Source: Roseofilum capinflatum BLCC-M114 (GTDB lineage Bacteria; Cyanobacteriota; Cyanobacteriia; Cyanobacteriales; Desertifilaceae). From it: 64,000 nt of DNA. The stretch's first letter is position 1, and every line of letters starts with the position of its first letter. Location of the stretch: the NCBI RefSeq assembly GCF_030068505.1, contig NZ_JAQOSO010000109.1, positions 51,125-115,124 of the forward strand, written 5' to 3'. Below, one piece after another: positions 25,122 to 34,475 of this stretch. The position numbers and the translations under genes were made by a program. The notes beneath the pieces were generated by a model, which was not told the origin of the DNA, ran no database searches, and saw nothing but the letters and a program-made list of their open reading frames with translations.

Positions 25122-25160
25122 GTCAAATTTAAGTTAAATTTAGGTTAAATTAAAGTTAAA
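25122..25160 (-). promoter_or_regulatory. Pho-box-like direct repeats before the arsenic operon
   Basis: On the minus strand TTTAAC, TTTAAC, TTTAAC and TTTGAC follow each other with exact 11-base spacing. On the plus strand these are GTTAAA at 25155, 25144 and 25133 and GTCAAA at 25122. This is the pattern of cyanobacterial PhoB/SphR sites (8-base CTTAACCT-like units on an 11-base pitch). A GATAAC hexamer some 10 bases downstream could be the -10. Regulation by phosphate limitation is inferred. Confidence 0.65.
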
Positions 25161-25188
25161 AATTGGTAAAAAATATAGAGAATTCTAG

Positions 25189-27087
25189 CTATAAGGTTTC
25201 TAAAAAGGGAGGAATGGGACAATCTAAGAGGATAATAATGGTGCGTAAGAGTTCGGCCTCTTCGATATTCACTTGATGATTAAATAATACGGTATGGGCA
25301 CAACCTTCAACAATGGCTTGTTTTAATTTTGGGGTTGTATTCATCAGTCGTCTAAGACTGCGACGAATACTGATAATATTGGTGGGAATGAGTTGGTTAG
25401 GAAGCGTTTTTTTAGCTGTGCCAGGTAGCTGTTTTAATCCTGATAAAAAAGCCTGAATTGCTTGCTGTTCATTCGGATGTCCGACTTCGGCTAAGGCCGA
25501 TAAAATGATCAGACAATCATTCCAAATTTCATGGACGGTTGTCGATACAGTTTTGGGGTTACGAGTGGGGTGGAAATAGGGGGCGAGACGATGGAGTAAA
25601 ACGACCTGTAAAGTGTATTCTGATAAGGATAATTTTCCGTCGGCATCAATGAGGGTTTGCACTTGTTGACTGAGATGTTGATAAGAGTCAAGGGATAAAG
25701 TTCTGAGGAGGGGAATGGTTAAGTCAATCAAAGGTAAACGGTAGCGAGGGTTTAAGTCTTCAAAATAGGGGAAAATCTGCCAGAGATGATCGAGGAGTTC
25801 TGGGGGTTCGGTGGCTCTGAGGTGGCTGATTTGGCGCTCCTGAATAGATTTATCCTGTGTGTTGAATAACAGTCCATAAATGAGGGCTTGGCAACCGGGT
25901 TCAGATTTGAGGGCGGTTTTAATGGTTTCTGGAAGTTGAGCGAGTAAGGATTGGGCATAGTTGAGATGGGCGCGGTCAGTTGTGCCAATTTCAGGGACAA
26001 TTGATTTAGGATTGGCGCGAAGGGTTTTCTGTGGTAATTGACTGATTTCTGGGGTTTCTAAAGTGGCGCTGAGTGGCTTTTCTGGTGGGGCAATATCCTC
26101 TGATAATGCGCCAGAGGGCAAGTTTTCTAAGCGTTCAATCCGCTCGGTGAGGGGGGGATGGGTGGCAAAGAAGCGTTGATTGAAGTGGCGGATGGCTTCA
26201 CCAAAAAATAGATGGCTGGCTTCTTCGGCTGTGGGGGTTTTGATTTTTGAGCCGTCTTTTAATTCGCCAATTTTACGCAGAGCGCCGGAGAGTCCGAGGG
26301 GATTGCGGGTGAATTGAACTGCACTTGCATCGGCTAAAAATTCTCGCTGACGAGAGATGGCGCTTTTAATCATTCTGCCGCAGAGGAAGCCGATATATCC
26401 AATGCCTAAAAGGGCTAAACCGGCAATTATGAGAAGACCTTGTTTTTTTCGGTTCACCCTAGGGCCATTGTTTATGACTTCTAACATTGTGCGCCCTAAA
26501 ATGTGGATGAGTAAAATACCTTGGATAATTCCCATCAGATATAAGTTTAGCCGCATATCGCCGTTGATAATATGGCTAAATTCATGGGCAATGACTCCTT
26601 GAAGCTGATCGCGGGAGAGTTCTTTTAAGCAGCCTTGGGTTACGCCAATGACGGCATCGTTGATGGTAAATCCGGCGGCAAAGGCGTTGATGCTGGGTTC
26701 ATGATCGAGGAGGTAGACGGGGGGAATGGAGGTTCCGGAGGCGATCGCCATTTCTTCGACTACATTCAGCAGTCGTTGCTCCGAGAGATCGGGGGTGTCG
26801 GGTTGCACCAAACGCCCGCCCAGACTAAAGGCTACGATTTTGCCCCCCGCTCGCAATTGCAGGATTTTATGGCCGCTGCCAAACCCGACAACCAGCAATA
26901 CAGCGAAGGTAATGAGGATGAGTAATTCCGGTGAAATGAGCGATCGCCTCGTTTGCAACTCCATGTAAGTGATGATGGCGACTACAGAATACAGAGCCAG
27001 GATCATCCCCAAAATGGCGATCGCAAACAAGAAAATCAGATAAACCGTTTTCCGCCGTGCTTGCTCTTGATGCTCAAAAAAGTTCAT
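25189..27087 (-). CDS. M48-family membrane metalloprotease (HtpX-like) with extra C-terminal domain
   Basis: A 632-residue protein. Two N-terminal membrane helices (about residues 14-40 and 52-72) precede the M48 peptidase domain with the zinc motif HEFSH (His168, Glu169, His172) and the downstream third ligand region EFLADASAVQFTRNP. After about residue 340 an additional 290-residue soluble domain of unknown kind follows, longer than in E. coli HtpX (293 residues). HtpX-type proteases degrade damaged membrane proteins. The LemA gene is directly upstream (109-base gap), a pairing widespread in bacteria. Probably a thylakoid or plasma membrane quality-control protease. Confidence 0.85.
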   Translation of the reverse strand: MNFFEHQEQARRKTVYLIFLFAIAILGMILALYSVVAIITYMELQTRRSLISPELLILITFAVLLVVGFGSGHKILQLRAGGKIVAFSLGGRLVQPDTPDLSEQRLLNVVEEMAIASGTSIPPVYLLDHEPSINAFAAGFTINDAVIGVTQGCLKELSRDQLQGVIAHEFSHIINGDMRLNLYLMGIIQGILLIHILGRTMLEVINNGPRVNRKKQGLLIIAGLALLGIGYIGFLCGRMIKSAISRQREFLADASAVQFTRNPLGLSGALRKIGELKDGSKIKTPTAEEASHLFFGEAIRHFNQRFFATHPPLTERIERLENLPSGALSEDIAPPEKPLSATLETPEISQLPQKTLRANPKSIVPEIGTTDRAHLNYAQSLLAQLPETIKTALKSEPGCQALIYGLLFNTQDKSIQERQISHLRATEPPELLDHLWQIFPYFEDLNPRYRLPLIDLTIPLLRTLSLDSYQHLSQQVQTLIDADGKLSLSEYTLQVVLLHRLAPYFHPTRNPKTVSTTVHEIWNDCLIILSALAEVGHPNEQQAIQAFLSGLKQLPGTAKKTLPNQLIPTNIISIRRSLRRLMNTTPKLKQAIVEGCAHTVLFNHQVNIEEAELLRTIIILLDCPIPPFLETL

Positions 27088-27113
27088 CGTTGTCTAGGAC
27101 ACATTTATAATGT

Positions 27114-27135
27114 CCCCTCTCCTGTGGGAGAGGGG
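27114..27135. repeat. CCCCTCTCC/GGAGAGGGG hairpin
   Basis: CCCCTCTCC (27114-27122) pairs with GGAGAGGGG (27127-27135) around a 4-base loop in the gap between lemA and the htpX-like gene. Similar CCTCTCCTGTGGGAGAG palindromes are common in cyanobacterial intergenic DNA. It may weaken transcription from lemA into htpX. Confidence 0.5.
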
Positions 27136-27196
27136 GTTGGGGGTGAGGGCTATACCTCATTGAATAGAGAAAGGCTATATTAAACTTCATCGTTTT

Positions 27197-27796
27197 CTAA
27201 AACGAAACCGTAGGCGCATTTTTCACATCGGGATCGGTTTCTTGCAATAACTGCGCCGCCCGAAAATTAAACAAACCGGCAATAATATTACTGGGAAACA
27301 CTTGGCGCTTCGTGTTGTAGAGCGTCACCCCATCATTAAACGCCTGACGCGCAAAGGCAATCTTATTTTCCGTCGATCGCAACTCTTCCATCAACTGAGC
27401 CATATTTTGATCCGCCTTCAAATCTGGATACGCCTCAGCTAAAGCAAACAACCGCCCCAGAGAACCCGTCAGCGCCGCCTCTGCATTGCCTAACGTCTGC
27501 ATCGCGGCTGCATCGCCTGGCGCTTGAGCCGCTTGGGAAGTCGCCGCTACCGCCGCATTTCTGGCTTGAATGACAGCCTCTAATGTTTCCCGCTCATGCT
27601 TCATGTATCCTTTCACCGCTTCCACCAAATTGGGAATCAAATCATGACGGCGGCGCAACTGCACATCAATCTGAGCAAACGCATTCTCATAGCGGTTGCG
27701 TAGCTTAACCAAAGAATTATATGCGTCAATGACAATAGATGCGATCAATGCCACCAACGCCCCTAGAACGCCTAGGGTAAGGACGATCTGTGCCAT
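27197..27796 (-). CDS. lemA: LemA family protein
   Basis: A 199-residue LemA protein. One N-terminal membrane helix (about residues 5-28) is followed by the conserved IDAYNSLVKLRNRYENAFAQIDVQLRRRHDLIPNLVEAVKGYMKHERETLEAVIQAR region and a helical body. LemA proteins are of uncertain function, peripheral or membrane-anchored, and are frequently encoded next to HtpX, as here. The helix and basic KLRNRYEN face are what the family shows. It is the first gene of the lemA-htpX pair, and the MCP gene upstream is on the same strand. Confidence 0.9.
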   Translation of the reverse strand: MAQIVLTLGVLGALVALIASIVIDAYNSLVKLRNRYENAFAQIDVQLRRRHDLIPNLVEAVKGYMKHERETLEAVIQARNAAVAATSQAAQAPGDAAAMQTLGNAEAALTGSLGRLFALAEAYPDLKADQNMAQLMEELRSTENKIAFARQAFNDGVTLYNTKRQVFPSNIIAGLFNFRAAQLLQETDPDVKNAPTVSF

Positions 27797-27907
27797 AGGA
27801 TGAGACCCCTTTTAGATGGTATTATATCAGGGGTTGGAGGCACGACTGGGCTAGGGGAGATAGCGATCGCCTCTTTTTGCACGCTCCCTTAATTCATAGA
27901 AGTGGAC

Positions 27908-29350
27908 TTAAGCAATTCTCTTTAACTCCAATGCCACATTATTTAACTGTTGAATACTATCACTGATCTGAGTTAAAGCACTCGCATTACTATTTGCCCC
28001 AGCATTGATACGAGTAATGGATTCAATGAGCTGTTCTACACCAATTAACTGTTGTTTTAAGTTTAACGTAATTTGCTGGTTACTATGGACAACATCAGTC
28101 ACTGAATTTTTGACATCTTCAAAGGTTTGGGTCGTATTTTCAGTAATCTGAAAGCAAGTTTGTACACTTTCTTGACCCTTTTGACTAATCTGAGTCGTTC
28201 CATTAATAGCTTTTTGAATTTCCAGTACCCGATTATTGATATCCACTGTAGAGTCTCGACTTTGATCGGCCAACTTACGAATTTCCACCGCAATCACAGA
28301 AAACCCTTTACCACCTTCTCCAGCTCTTACCGCTTCCACAGACGCATTTAATGCTAACATATTGGTTTGATTCGCAATGCTACGAACAACATCCGAAACT
28401 TCGCCAATTTGATCGATTTGCTCAGTTAACTCCAGAATCTTATTGGCCATTAATTCGACTTGTTTTTGAACATTGATCACTTCTAAACGAATTTTTTCTA
28501 CAGCAGCGTTCCCTGTTGCAACTATGGTTAAAGTTTCTTGAGCTGATGCGTTAGACAAATCTGCTTGTTCTGCCGATTGAGTGTAGGATGTCCCCAATTC
28601 ATTGGCTGTTGCCATTGTTTCATTGATAAAACTGGCCTGTTGTTGGGCAATTTCTTCCTGTTCTTCGACACTATCAGCAATTTGAGTGGAAGAAGCCGCA
28701 ATATGGCTGGAAATTTTAGTGATGGGATTGACCGCAATTTTATTCATCCAAATAATGGTCATGATTCCCACAACAATGACCACAACAAATGTTCCCCAAT
28801 TGACTAAATCAATGAGTCGATACGCGACCGATAACTGTTGCAATCTTTGCTCAAGTAGGCGATTCTCAATTCTATGCATATCCTCCAGATCGATGCGAAT
28901 TTCATCCATAATAACTTGACCTTTTTTGGATCTGACTAAACTCAACAACTCTTGTTCTTTGTTGTCCCTTTTGAGTTGAATGGTTTCTGCTAATTCATCA
29001 AGTTTTTGTTCGGATAATTGTTTTATGTTTTGTAGATTAACGACTTGCTGTGAGTTATCAGCAATCAACTCTTCTAAAATTTCAAACTCTCGGTCTAGTA
29101 TTTGAGTTGCTCGGTTGTAGGGTTGTAAAAAGGTTTCATCTCCAGTGTAAATAAATCCCCTTTGACCCGTTTCTGCATCGACAAGATTTCGTTCAATATT
29201 TTTTAATTTGATTTGAACATCGTAAGTATGGAGTACCCAATCTTGATTCTCTTCTAAAAAGGATGTTGTATAGTTGGAAACAATGCTACTGACTCCAACA
29301 GCACTGAGAATGACTCCAAAGCCAATGACTAAAACTTGTTTAATATTCAT
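27908..29350 (-). CDS. Methyl-accepting chemotaxis protein with CHASE3 sensor
   Basis: A 480-residue chemoreceptor. It has a signal/first membrane helix (about 5-25), a CHASE3 domain (about 30-175, with the typical [22 protein letters not shown] segment), a second membrane helix (about 184-206) and a cytoplasmic coiled-coil with the MCP hairpin tip [27 protein letters not shown] (about 340-370). It should transmit a periplasmic signal to CheA/CheW and drive twitching or gliding. No che genes are adjacent. The length is shorter than many MCPs, and there is no clear HAMP domain. The ligand is unknown. Confidence 0.85.
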   Translation of the reverse strand: MNIKQVLVIGFGVILSAVGVSSIVSNYTTSFLEENQDWVLHTYDVQIKLKNIERNLVDAETGQRGFIYTGDETFLQPYNRATQILDREFEILEELIADNSQQVVNLQNIKQLSEQKLDELAETIQLKRDNKEQELLSLVRSKKGQVIMDEIRIDLEDMHRIENRLLEQRLQQLSVAYRLIDLVNWGTFVVVIVVGIMTIIWMNKIAVNPITKISSHIAASSTQIADSVEEQEEIAQQQASFINETMATANELGTSYTQSAEQADLSNASAQETLTIVATGNAAVEKIRLEVINVQKQVELMANKILELTEQIDQIGEVSDVVRSIANQTNMLALNASVEAVRAGEGGKGFSVIAVEIRKLADQSRDSTVDINNRVLEIQKAINGTTQISQKGQESVQTCFQITENTTQTFEDVKNSVTDVVHSNQQITLNLKQQLIGVEQLIESITRINAGANSNASALTQISDSIQQLNNVALELKRIA

Positions 29351-29535
29351 TGAAGCAAATAGGTTGAGTGTTTTTAGAGTTACCTGGGTAAGGTTCTCTA
29401 TGGATCGTATCTTTAAATGAAAGGACTTAAACCTATTTTACCCAATCTTCATGGCCGCACGCTAAAATCAACTTATTGTCCAAAAACAATGCGTCATTAT
29501 ACCTAAAAATAAAATTAAAATTGGGAGAATATTGA

Positions 29536-30048
29536 ATGAGATTCACGACTAAATTTGCCTGTTTCTTTGCCCTCAGTGCCTTCAGTTCCTTCACCTTAAA
29601 CACCCAAGCTTCAGCGCAACCCCTAGGATTTTCCTGTCGGGATAACCAAATTTGTCCGGTTTTCAACATTTTTCTGCAAACGACAGAAATATTTACAAAT
29701 ACTTGTCCACCTACATCGGATAATCCCCAAGACTATGCCAATTATTTAGGCCAATGGATCGATCAAATTCCTCGAATTCAAGCTGAGGTTAATTCATTAA
29801 ACAGAAATAATTCTTATACTCGCGCATTACCTTCTTCACCCAATCAAGTGGCCGATTTTCTCAAGGCTTGGGTGGATATTGCTAGAATTGCCCAAGCTCA
29901 AGCGAACCGCATTGAGCAACATCTGGAAAGTTGCCCCTCTCGTCTCCCTGTTCTACCGGTTGGTTCGACTCTGCCTTCTATTTCTACGGATACTGAATTT
30001 CCTAAAGTCTGTCAGTTTGACCCCAAGACTTTAACTTGGAAGTGTTAA
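29536..30048 (+). CDS. Small secreted protein of unknown function
   Basis: A 170-residue protein with a signal peptide ending near QASAQ (residues 1-28) and six cysteines after it (SCRDNQICPVF, NTCPPTS, ESCPS, KVCQFD and the final KC), which may form disulfides. The rest is helical (residues 75-125, with ADFLKAWVDIARIAQAQANRIEQHLESC). It resembles no family that I recognise. It stands alone between the MCP gene and the psb35-like gene. Confidence 0.55.
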   Translation: MRFTTKFACFFALSAFSSFTLNTQASAQPLGFSCRDNQICPVFNIFLQTTEIFTNTCPPTSDNPQDYANYLGQWIDQIPRIQAEVNSLNRNNSYTRALPSSPNQVADFLKAWVDIARIAQAQANRIEQHLESCPSRLPVLPVGSTLPSISTDTEFPKVCQFDPKTLTWKC

Positions 30049-30094
30049 TATCCATTAAAATTTAGAAAATGGGTATGAGTTGAGTACAAGTGGG

Positions 30095-30134
30095 TAGGGT
30101 GGGCAGGGTCTCCAAGCAGACCCTGCCCACTCTA
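30095..30134. repeat. TAGGGTGGGCAGGGTC hairpin
   Basis: TAGGGTGGGCAGGGTC (30095-30110) pairs with GACCCTGCCCACTCTA (30119-30134) with one mismatch around an 8-base loop. The same GGTGGGCAGGG/CCCTGCCCACC hairpin type occurs at 53091 and 62373, so it is a dispersed element. It also follows the small secreted protein gene and could terminate it. Confidence 0.65.
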
Positions 30135-30228
30135 CTAGACTGGCGATAGGGTAAAAAACGGTTGACCCATTACCGCGCGAAGGGCTATATCCTGAAAGAT
30201 GACCTTTATAAAAACAGGACTTTAAACG

Positions 30229-30414
30229 ATGTTTATCCTCATGGAAGCCGGATCGTTTCCTCTGGCCTTTACGCTGGTTTATGTGGTGGGATTTATTGCT
30301 GCGGTGGCGATCGGTTCGATCGCCTGGTACAACTCTAAACGTCCCGCAGGATGGGAGGATGCGGAAAAACCGGACTATATTCCGGACGTGAATAAAGATA
30401 ACAAAGATTCTTAA
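30229..30414 (+). CDS. Psb35-like photosystem II small membrane protein
   Basis: A 61-residue protein with one membrane helix (about residues 9-31, FPLAFTLVYVVGFIAAVAIGS) and the short tail IAWYNSKRPAGWEDAEKPDY, which resembles the Ssl2148 family named Psb35. Psb35 binds near CP47 and affects PSII assembly and repair with the high-light-inducible proteins. The identification is by eye from the helix-plus-tail pattern and needs a profile search. It is monocistronic and ends eight bases before the convergent rsmB stop. Confidence 0.6.
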   Translation: MFILMEAGSFPLAFTLVYVVGFIAAVAIGSIAWYNSKRPAGWEDAEKPDYIPDVNKDNKDS

Positions 30415-30422
30415 ATCGACTC

Positions 30423-31784
30423 TTAGCTTAATTGCAAGCGTGCCATAAAAAAGCCATCCATCTGATGACGGTGGGGCCAAACTTTAATCCAGCCTTCAGG
30501 AGTGGATAAAGGGGCTAGGGGTTCGGGCGATAATGCTCTGCATCGCTGACGCGATTGCACCAGGTCAATTTTCCATTGAGAGTTCTGGTCTAAAAAGCGG
30601 CCAATCACCTGCTCGTTTTCCTGGGGGTCAAGGGTACAAGTGGAGTAGACCAAAATTCCCCCCGGTTTCACCCAAGTGGCGGCTTTTTCGAGCAGTTCTT
30701 GTTGTAGCACGGATAACTGCTCAATGGACTCTGGAGACTGTCTCCACCGTGCATCGGCATGACGGTGGAGTGTCCCTAACCCGGAACAGGGGGCATCCAC
30801 CAACACGCGATCGCCTTTTCCAGTAAAATCGGCCATCTCGCGTATATCCCCTACACGAGTTTGAATACTGTGTAAATCCAGCCTTTGGGCATTTTGGCTA
30901 ACTTTTTTCAAGCGCGACTGTTGGCGATCGCATCCCCAAATTGTACCGCGATCGCCCATTAACTCCGCTAAATGAGTCGTTTTACCCCCAGGAGCAGCAC
31001 AGCCATCAATCACCACCTCCCCCGGTTGCGGATCGACCAAATACCCCACCAATTGGGCGCTCCCATCCTGAATACTCCACCATCCTTGCACAAAACCGGG
31101 TAACTGCTGCACAGCTCCCACCCGTTGCAATAATCGCAACCCTTGGGGAGAATAGGGGAGTCGCTCCACGGGAATATCAGCTTCCTCAAACGCCTTTTCC
31201 ACCTCTTCCACCGAGATTTTATGAATATTCACTCGCAGATCCAGAGTCGGAGGACGGTTAAACCACTCACACAACTGCTCAGTTTCCCCTTCTCCCAGTT
31301 GGGTTAACCATTTTTCCACGATCCAATCTGGATAACTATGGAGAATAGCCCACCGTTGCGCTACCGGTTCGGGTAACTTCAGAGGATCGCCAGGCGATCT
31401 CATATACTGCCGCAATACCCCATTCACCACCCCGGACAAACCCCGCAAACCATTATTTTTCGCCAACTCCACTGTCGTATGCACTACCGCAGGAGCTGGG
31501 ATTTGATCCAAATAGCGCAGTTGATACAATCCTAAATGAAAGATTAATCGTAAATCGGTTGGTTGTTCCTCAATCGGTTTACGGGCAAACTGACTAATAA
31601 GCGCATCGAGCGATCGCCTGCGTCGCACCACCCCATACACCAACTCCGTTACCAAACCTCGGTCTACCTTCGCCAATTTGGCCCCACTCAACCCCCGATT
31701 TAAGGCCACATCCGTATAGGTATCGCGGCGATCGATCTCCTTGAGAATTGAAAAGGCAACTTGACGAGGATTGGCGTTAGGCAT
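30423..31784 (-). CDS. rsmB: 16S rRNA (cytosine967-C5)-methyltransferase RsmB
   Basis: A 453-residue RNA m5C methyltransferase. The N-terminal NusB-like helical RNA-binding part (about 1-135) starts ANPRQVAFSILKEI, followed by the SAM-binding CAAPGGKTTHLAELM (about 262-276), GDIREM, then DAPCSGLGTLHRHADARW (motif IV Cys, about 320) and YSTCTLDPQENE (motif VI Cys, about 375), both catalytic cysteines being intact. It methylates C967 of 16S rRNA. The length is normal for the family. It is convergent with the psb35-like gene. Confidence 0.9.
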   Translation of the reverse strand: MPNANPRQVAFSILKEIDRRDTYTDVALNRGLSGAKLAKVDRGLVTELVYGVVRRRRSLDALISQFARKPIEEQPTDLRLIFHLGLYQLRYLDQIPAPAVVHTTVELAKNNGLRGLSGVVNGVLRQYMRSPGDPLKLPEPVAQRWAILHSYPDWIVEKWLTQLGEGETEQLCEWFNRPPTLDLRVNIHKISVEEVEKAFEEADIPVERLPYSPQGLRLLQRVGAVQQLPGFVQGWWSIQDGSAQLVGYLVDPQPGEVVIDGCAAPGGKTTHLAELMGDRGTIWGCDRQQSRLKKVSQNAQRLDLHSIQTRVGDIREMADFTGKGDRVLVDAPCSGLGTLHRHADARWRQSPESIEQLSVLQQELLEKAATWVKPGGILVYSTCTLDPQENEQVIGRFLDQNSQWKIDLVQSRQRCRALSPEPLAPLSTPEGWIKVWPHRHQMDGFFMARLQLS

Positions 31785-31912
31785 GTAAACTTTTCCCAGA
31801 CTGACAAGTTAATGATAGGGGTAGAGGCGCTCGATCGGGCCAAAATTGGGTAAGATGAGTTTCGGACACGAAGCGAGTCGGTCTGGTCAACTTACAGCTA
31901 GGGGAGATATCT

Positions 31913-32665
31913 ATGGTTCATCCACGTAAACCCATTCATCGCTCTACTGGAAAGCAACGGTTAAACCGACTTCAGTTCATCCTGGAACCGATTCAAAGGC
32001 ACACCCTATTGGTGTGGAGTGTTTTAGCGCTGGTGGCGATCGGTATTGGCTATGAAGCCTTAAGTGTTCTCCTGAATCCTGAAGCGGTCGAAAATCCTGA
32101 AGTCGTTGAACCCGAACAGGCGATCGCCGAAATCACAGAAGAAGAGCCAACCCTAGAAACCAAAGAGCAACCCAAGGTTAACATTACAGTTCCCTGGCTC
32201 TGGTTAGGGGCGATCGCCTTGGGAGTAGGGGGTTCCTTCCTCCTCTGGAAAACCTTACAAAATCCAACTGCCCATAAACGGGCAGCCCTCAACCGTCGCC
32301 AACGTCGCGGAACCCCCCTATTATTAGAAAAACCCCAACCCTTGCGAGTCCCTAAGCGCCAACCCCACCAACCCATAACTCCCTTCAGTCCAGAACAGGT
32401 GACCCCAGAACCCACCTCGCCAGCGCCTCAACCCTTAGAAGCGTCTGCCTCTTCCCCAGACCTAACTCCACCGACTCCGGCTCAACCCCAAAAATCCTTT
32501 AACTTTGAGGTCAATCGTAATCCCAAACCCGTTCAGAATTCTTCCTTACAGGTTCCGAACTTTCCCAAACTTACCCCAGATATTCCCCAGGGATCGGCTC
32601 CGAAAACCGGTCGCAAGAAACCCCCCCAAGATCGTCAAGAGCAAGATATTCGCAAATCTTCTTAG
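31913..32665 (+). CDS. Unknown membrane protein with Pro-rich tail
   Basis: A 250-residue protein that I do not recognise. There are two membrane segments (about 30-52 and 90-112) with an acidic linker (EVVEPEQAIAEITEEEP) between them, then a basic segment (KRAALNRRQRRG) and a long Pro/Gln-rich tail ending KSS. The second helix next to the basic residues implies a cytoplasmic tail. The tail may be a disordered binding region. It is monocistronic, upstream of leuC, and separated by a heptamer array. Confidence 0.6.
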   Translation: MVHPRKPIHRSTGKQRLNRLQFILEPIQRHTLLVWSVLALVAIGIGYEALSVLLNPEAVENPEVVEPEQAIAEITEEEPTLETKEQPKVNITVPWLWLGAIALGVGGSFLLWKTLQNPTAHKRAALNRRQRRGTPLLLEKPQPLRVPKRQPHQPITPFSPEQVTPEPTSPAPQPLEASASSPDLTPPTPAQPQKSFNFEVNRNPKPVQNSSLQVPNFPKLTPDIPQGSAPKTGRKKPPQDRQEQDIRKSS

Positions 32666-32727
32666 AAAGCTGAAAACCCTTATCCAGTCTGATTTTCAGA
32701 GTTGTACAAAAAGCCCTGTTTATGAAC

Positions 32728-32763
32728 TATTGCCTATTGCCTATTGCCTATTGCCTATTGCCT
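32728..32763. repeat. TATTGCC heptamer array
   Basis: Five perfect copies of TATTGCC in a row (32728-32762) between an unknown membrane protein gene and leuC. This is the cyanobacterial short tandemly repeated heptanucleotide; other arrays are at 44302, 46909 (inverted), 55101 and 63947. Confidence 0.9.
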
Positions 32764-32871
32764 CCCGAATGACTATACAAGCCCCCAGATAAAATGATAA
32801 ACTGCCAGTGAACTCAGGTAAAAAACAGTTTACCGATTACCGATTACCAGCGTCTAGCGCTACTATAGACT

Positions 32872-34275
32872 ATGAGCAAGGGCACGCTATTTGATAAAGT
32901 CTGGAACAACCACAAGGTTGGCACACTTCCTTCTGGACAAACTCAACTGTTTATCGGACTACATCTGATCCACGAGGTGACCAGTCCCCAAGCGTTTGCC
33001 ATGCTGCGGGAGAGAAATTTAAAGGTCTTGTTTCCCGATCGCACTGTCGCTACGGTCGATCATATCGTCCCCACAGAAAACCAGGCTCGCCCCTTCGCAG
33101 ACACTTTAGCCGAAGAGATGATGCAAGCGTTGGAACAGAGCGTTGAAGAACATGGAATTCGTTTCTATAATGTGGGGTCGGGAAACCAAGGCATTGTCCA
33201 TGTGATCGCCCCAGAACAAGGAATGACGCAACCCGGAATGACGATCGCCTGTGGAGATAGCCATACCTCAACCCATGGCGCATTTGGGGCGATCGCCTTT
33301 GGCATAGGAACCAGCCAAGTCCGGGATGTTTTGGCTTCCCAAACCCTAGCCCTAGACAAGCTCAAAGTGCGCCGGATCGAGGTCAATGGCAGCCTGCATC
33401 CGGGGGTTTATGCCAAAGATGTGATCCTCCACATTATCCGCAAACTGGGCGTTAAAGGGGGCGTAGGCTATGCCTATGAGTATGCCGGAACTACCCTAGA
33501 ACAGATGTCCATGGAAGAGCGGATGACGATCTGCAATATGTCCATCGAAGGGGGAGCCAGATGTGGCTATGTAAACCCCGATCGCGTCACATTTGACTAT
33601 CTAAAAGGACGGGAATTTGCTCCCCAAGGGGAAAGCTGGGATAAAGCCGTGCAATGGTGGCAGAGTATCCGCTCTGATGCTGATGCAGAATATGATGATG
33701 TGGTGGTGTTTAAGGCTGAAGACATTCCACCAACGGTCACCTGGGGCATTACTCCCGGTCAAGGGATAGGAGTCGATGAAGTGGTTCCCACCCCAGAGAA
33801 GCTCAACGACGGCGATCGGCTCTTAGCTGAAGAAGCCTATAAATATATGAAACTCGAACCCGGAAAGGCGATCGCCGGAACCCCCATCGATGTCTGCTTC
33901 ATCGGCAGTTGTACCAATGGCCGCCTCAGCGACCTGCGGGAAGCCGCCAAATTTGCCCAAGGTCATCAAGTCGCCCCCCACGTCAAAGCCTTTGTGGTTC
34001 CCGGTTCAGAAGTCGTCAAGCAACAAGCTGAAGCAGAAGGCTTAGATAAAATCTTTACCGAAGCCGGGTTTGAATGGCGCAATGCCGGATGTTCCATGTG
34101 TTTAGCCATGAACCCCGATAAACTCGAAGGGGATCAAATCAGCGCCTCCTCCTCCAACCGCAACTTCAAAGGCCGTCAGGGGTCTTCCTCCGGTCGCACC
34201 CTACTCATGAGTCCCGCCATGGTCGTCGCTGCGGCCATCTCCGGTCAAGTTTGTGACGTGCGAAAACTGCTATAG
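32872..34275 (+). CDS. leuC: 3-isopropylmalate dehydratase large subunit LeuC
   Basis: A 467-residue aconitase-family [4Fe-4S] enzyme subunit, which isomerises 2- to 3-isopropylmalate in leucine synthesis. The cluster-binding cysteines are in [10 protein letters not shown] (about 343-352) and in [17 protein letters not shown] (about 404-420). Other family motifs are [23 protein letters not shown] and [14 protein letters not shown]. The partner LeuD is not encoded directly downstream; it must lie elsewhere, as in other cyanobacteria. The length is normal. Confidence 0.95.
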   Translation: MSKGTLFDKVWNNHKVGTLPSGQTQLFIGLHLIHEVTSPQAFAMLRERNLKVLFPDRTVATVDHIVPTENQARPFADTLAEEMMQALEQSVEEHGIRFYNVGSGNQGIVHVIAPEQGMTQPGMTIACGDSHTSTHGAFGAIAFGIGTSQVRDVLASQTLALDKLKVRRIEVNGSLHPGVYAKDVILHIIRKLGVKGGVGYAYEYAGTTLEQMSMEERMTICNMSIEGGARCGYVNPDRVTFDYLKGREFAPQGESWDKAVQWWQSIRSDADAEYDDVVVFKAEDIPPTVTWGITPGQGIGVDEVVPTPEKLNDGDRLLAEEAYKYMKLEPGKAIAGTPIDVCFIGSCTNGRLSDLREAAKFAQGHQVAPHVKAFVVPGSEVVKQQAEAEGLDKIFTEAGFEWRNAGCSMCLAMNPDKLEGDQISASSSNRNFKGRQGSSSGRTLLMSPAMVVAAAISGQVCDVRKLL

Positions 34276-34308
34276 CCCACAGTGGGGTGCTGAGGTTGAA
34301 TGACTATC

Positions 34309-34427
34309 ATTATCCCTCTTTTATTTTTCCTAACAGAAACTCAAAAATCTAGTCAGAGAGACAAAGGTCTTGCTATATAGAAGAGACAGCGATCGCGATC
34401 TCCAAAAGTGACAGAAGAGGGGTATAG
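34309..34427. repeat. Paired repeat before the kinase gene (ATTATCCCTCTT...AAGAGGGGTATA)
   Basis: ATTATCCCTCTT (34309-34320) and AAGAGGGGTATA (34416-34427) are imperfect inverted repeats of each other. Both motifs recur, in the same order, after the kinase gene at 39779 and 39840. The right part begins AGTGACAGAAGAGGGGTAT; shorter forms occur at 7065 and 53043. A TATAAT at 34429-34434 is a possible -10 for the kinase gene. Confidence 0.55.
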
Positions 34428-34475
34428 TATAATCGAGTTTACATTCTGAATTCTCGTCTCTCGGTCGATGATTTT

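Noticed and set aside
34276..34475. A leuD gene after leuC
   Set aside because: The 200 bases contain only repeats and no LeuD-like frame; leuD must be elsewhere.
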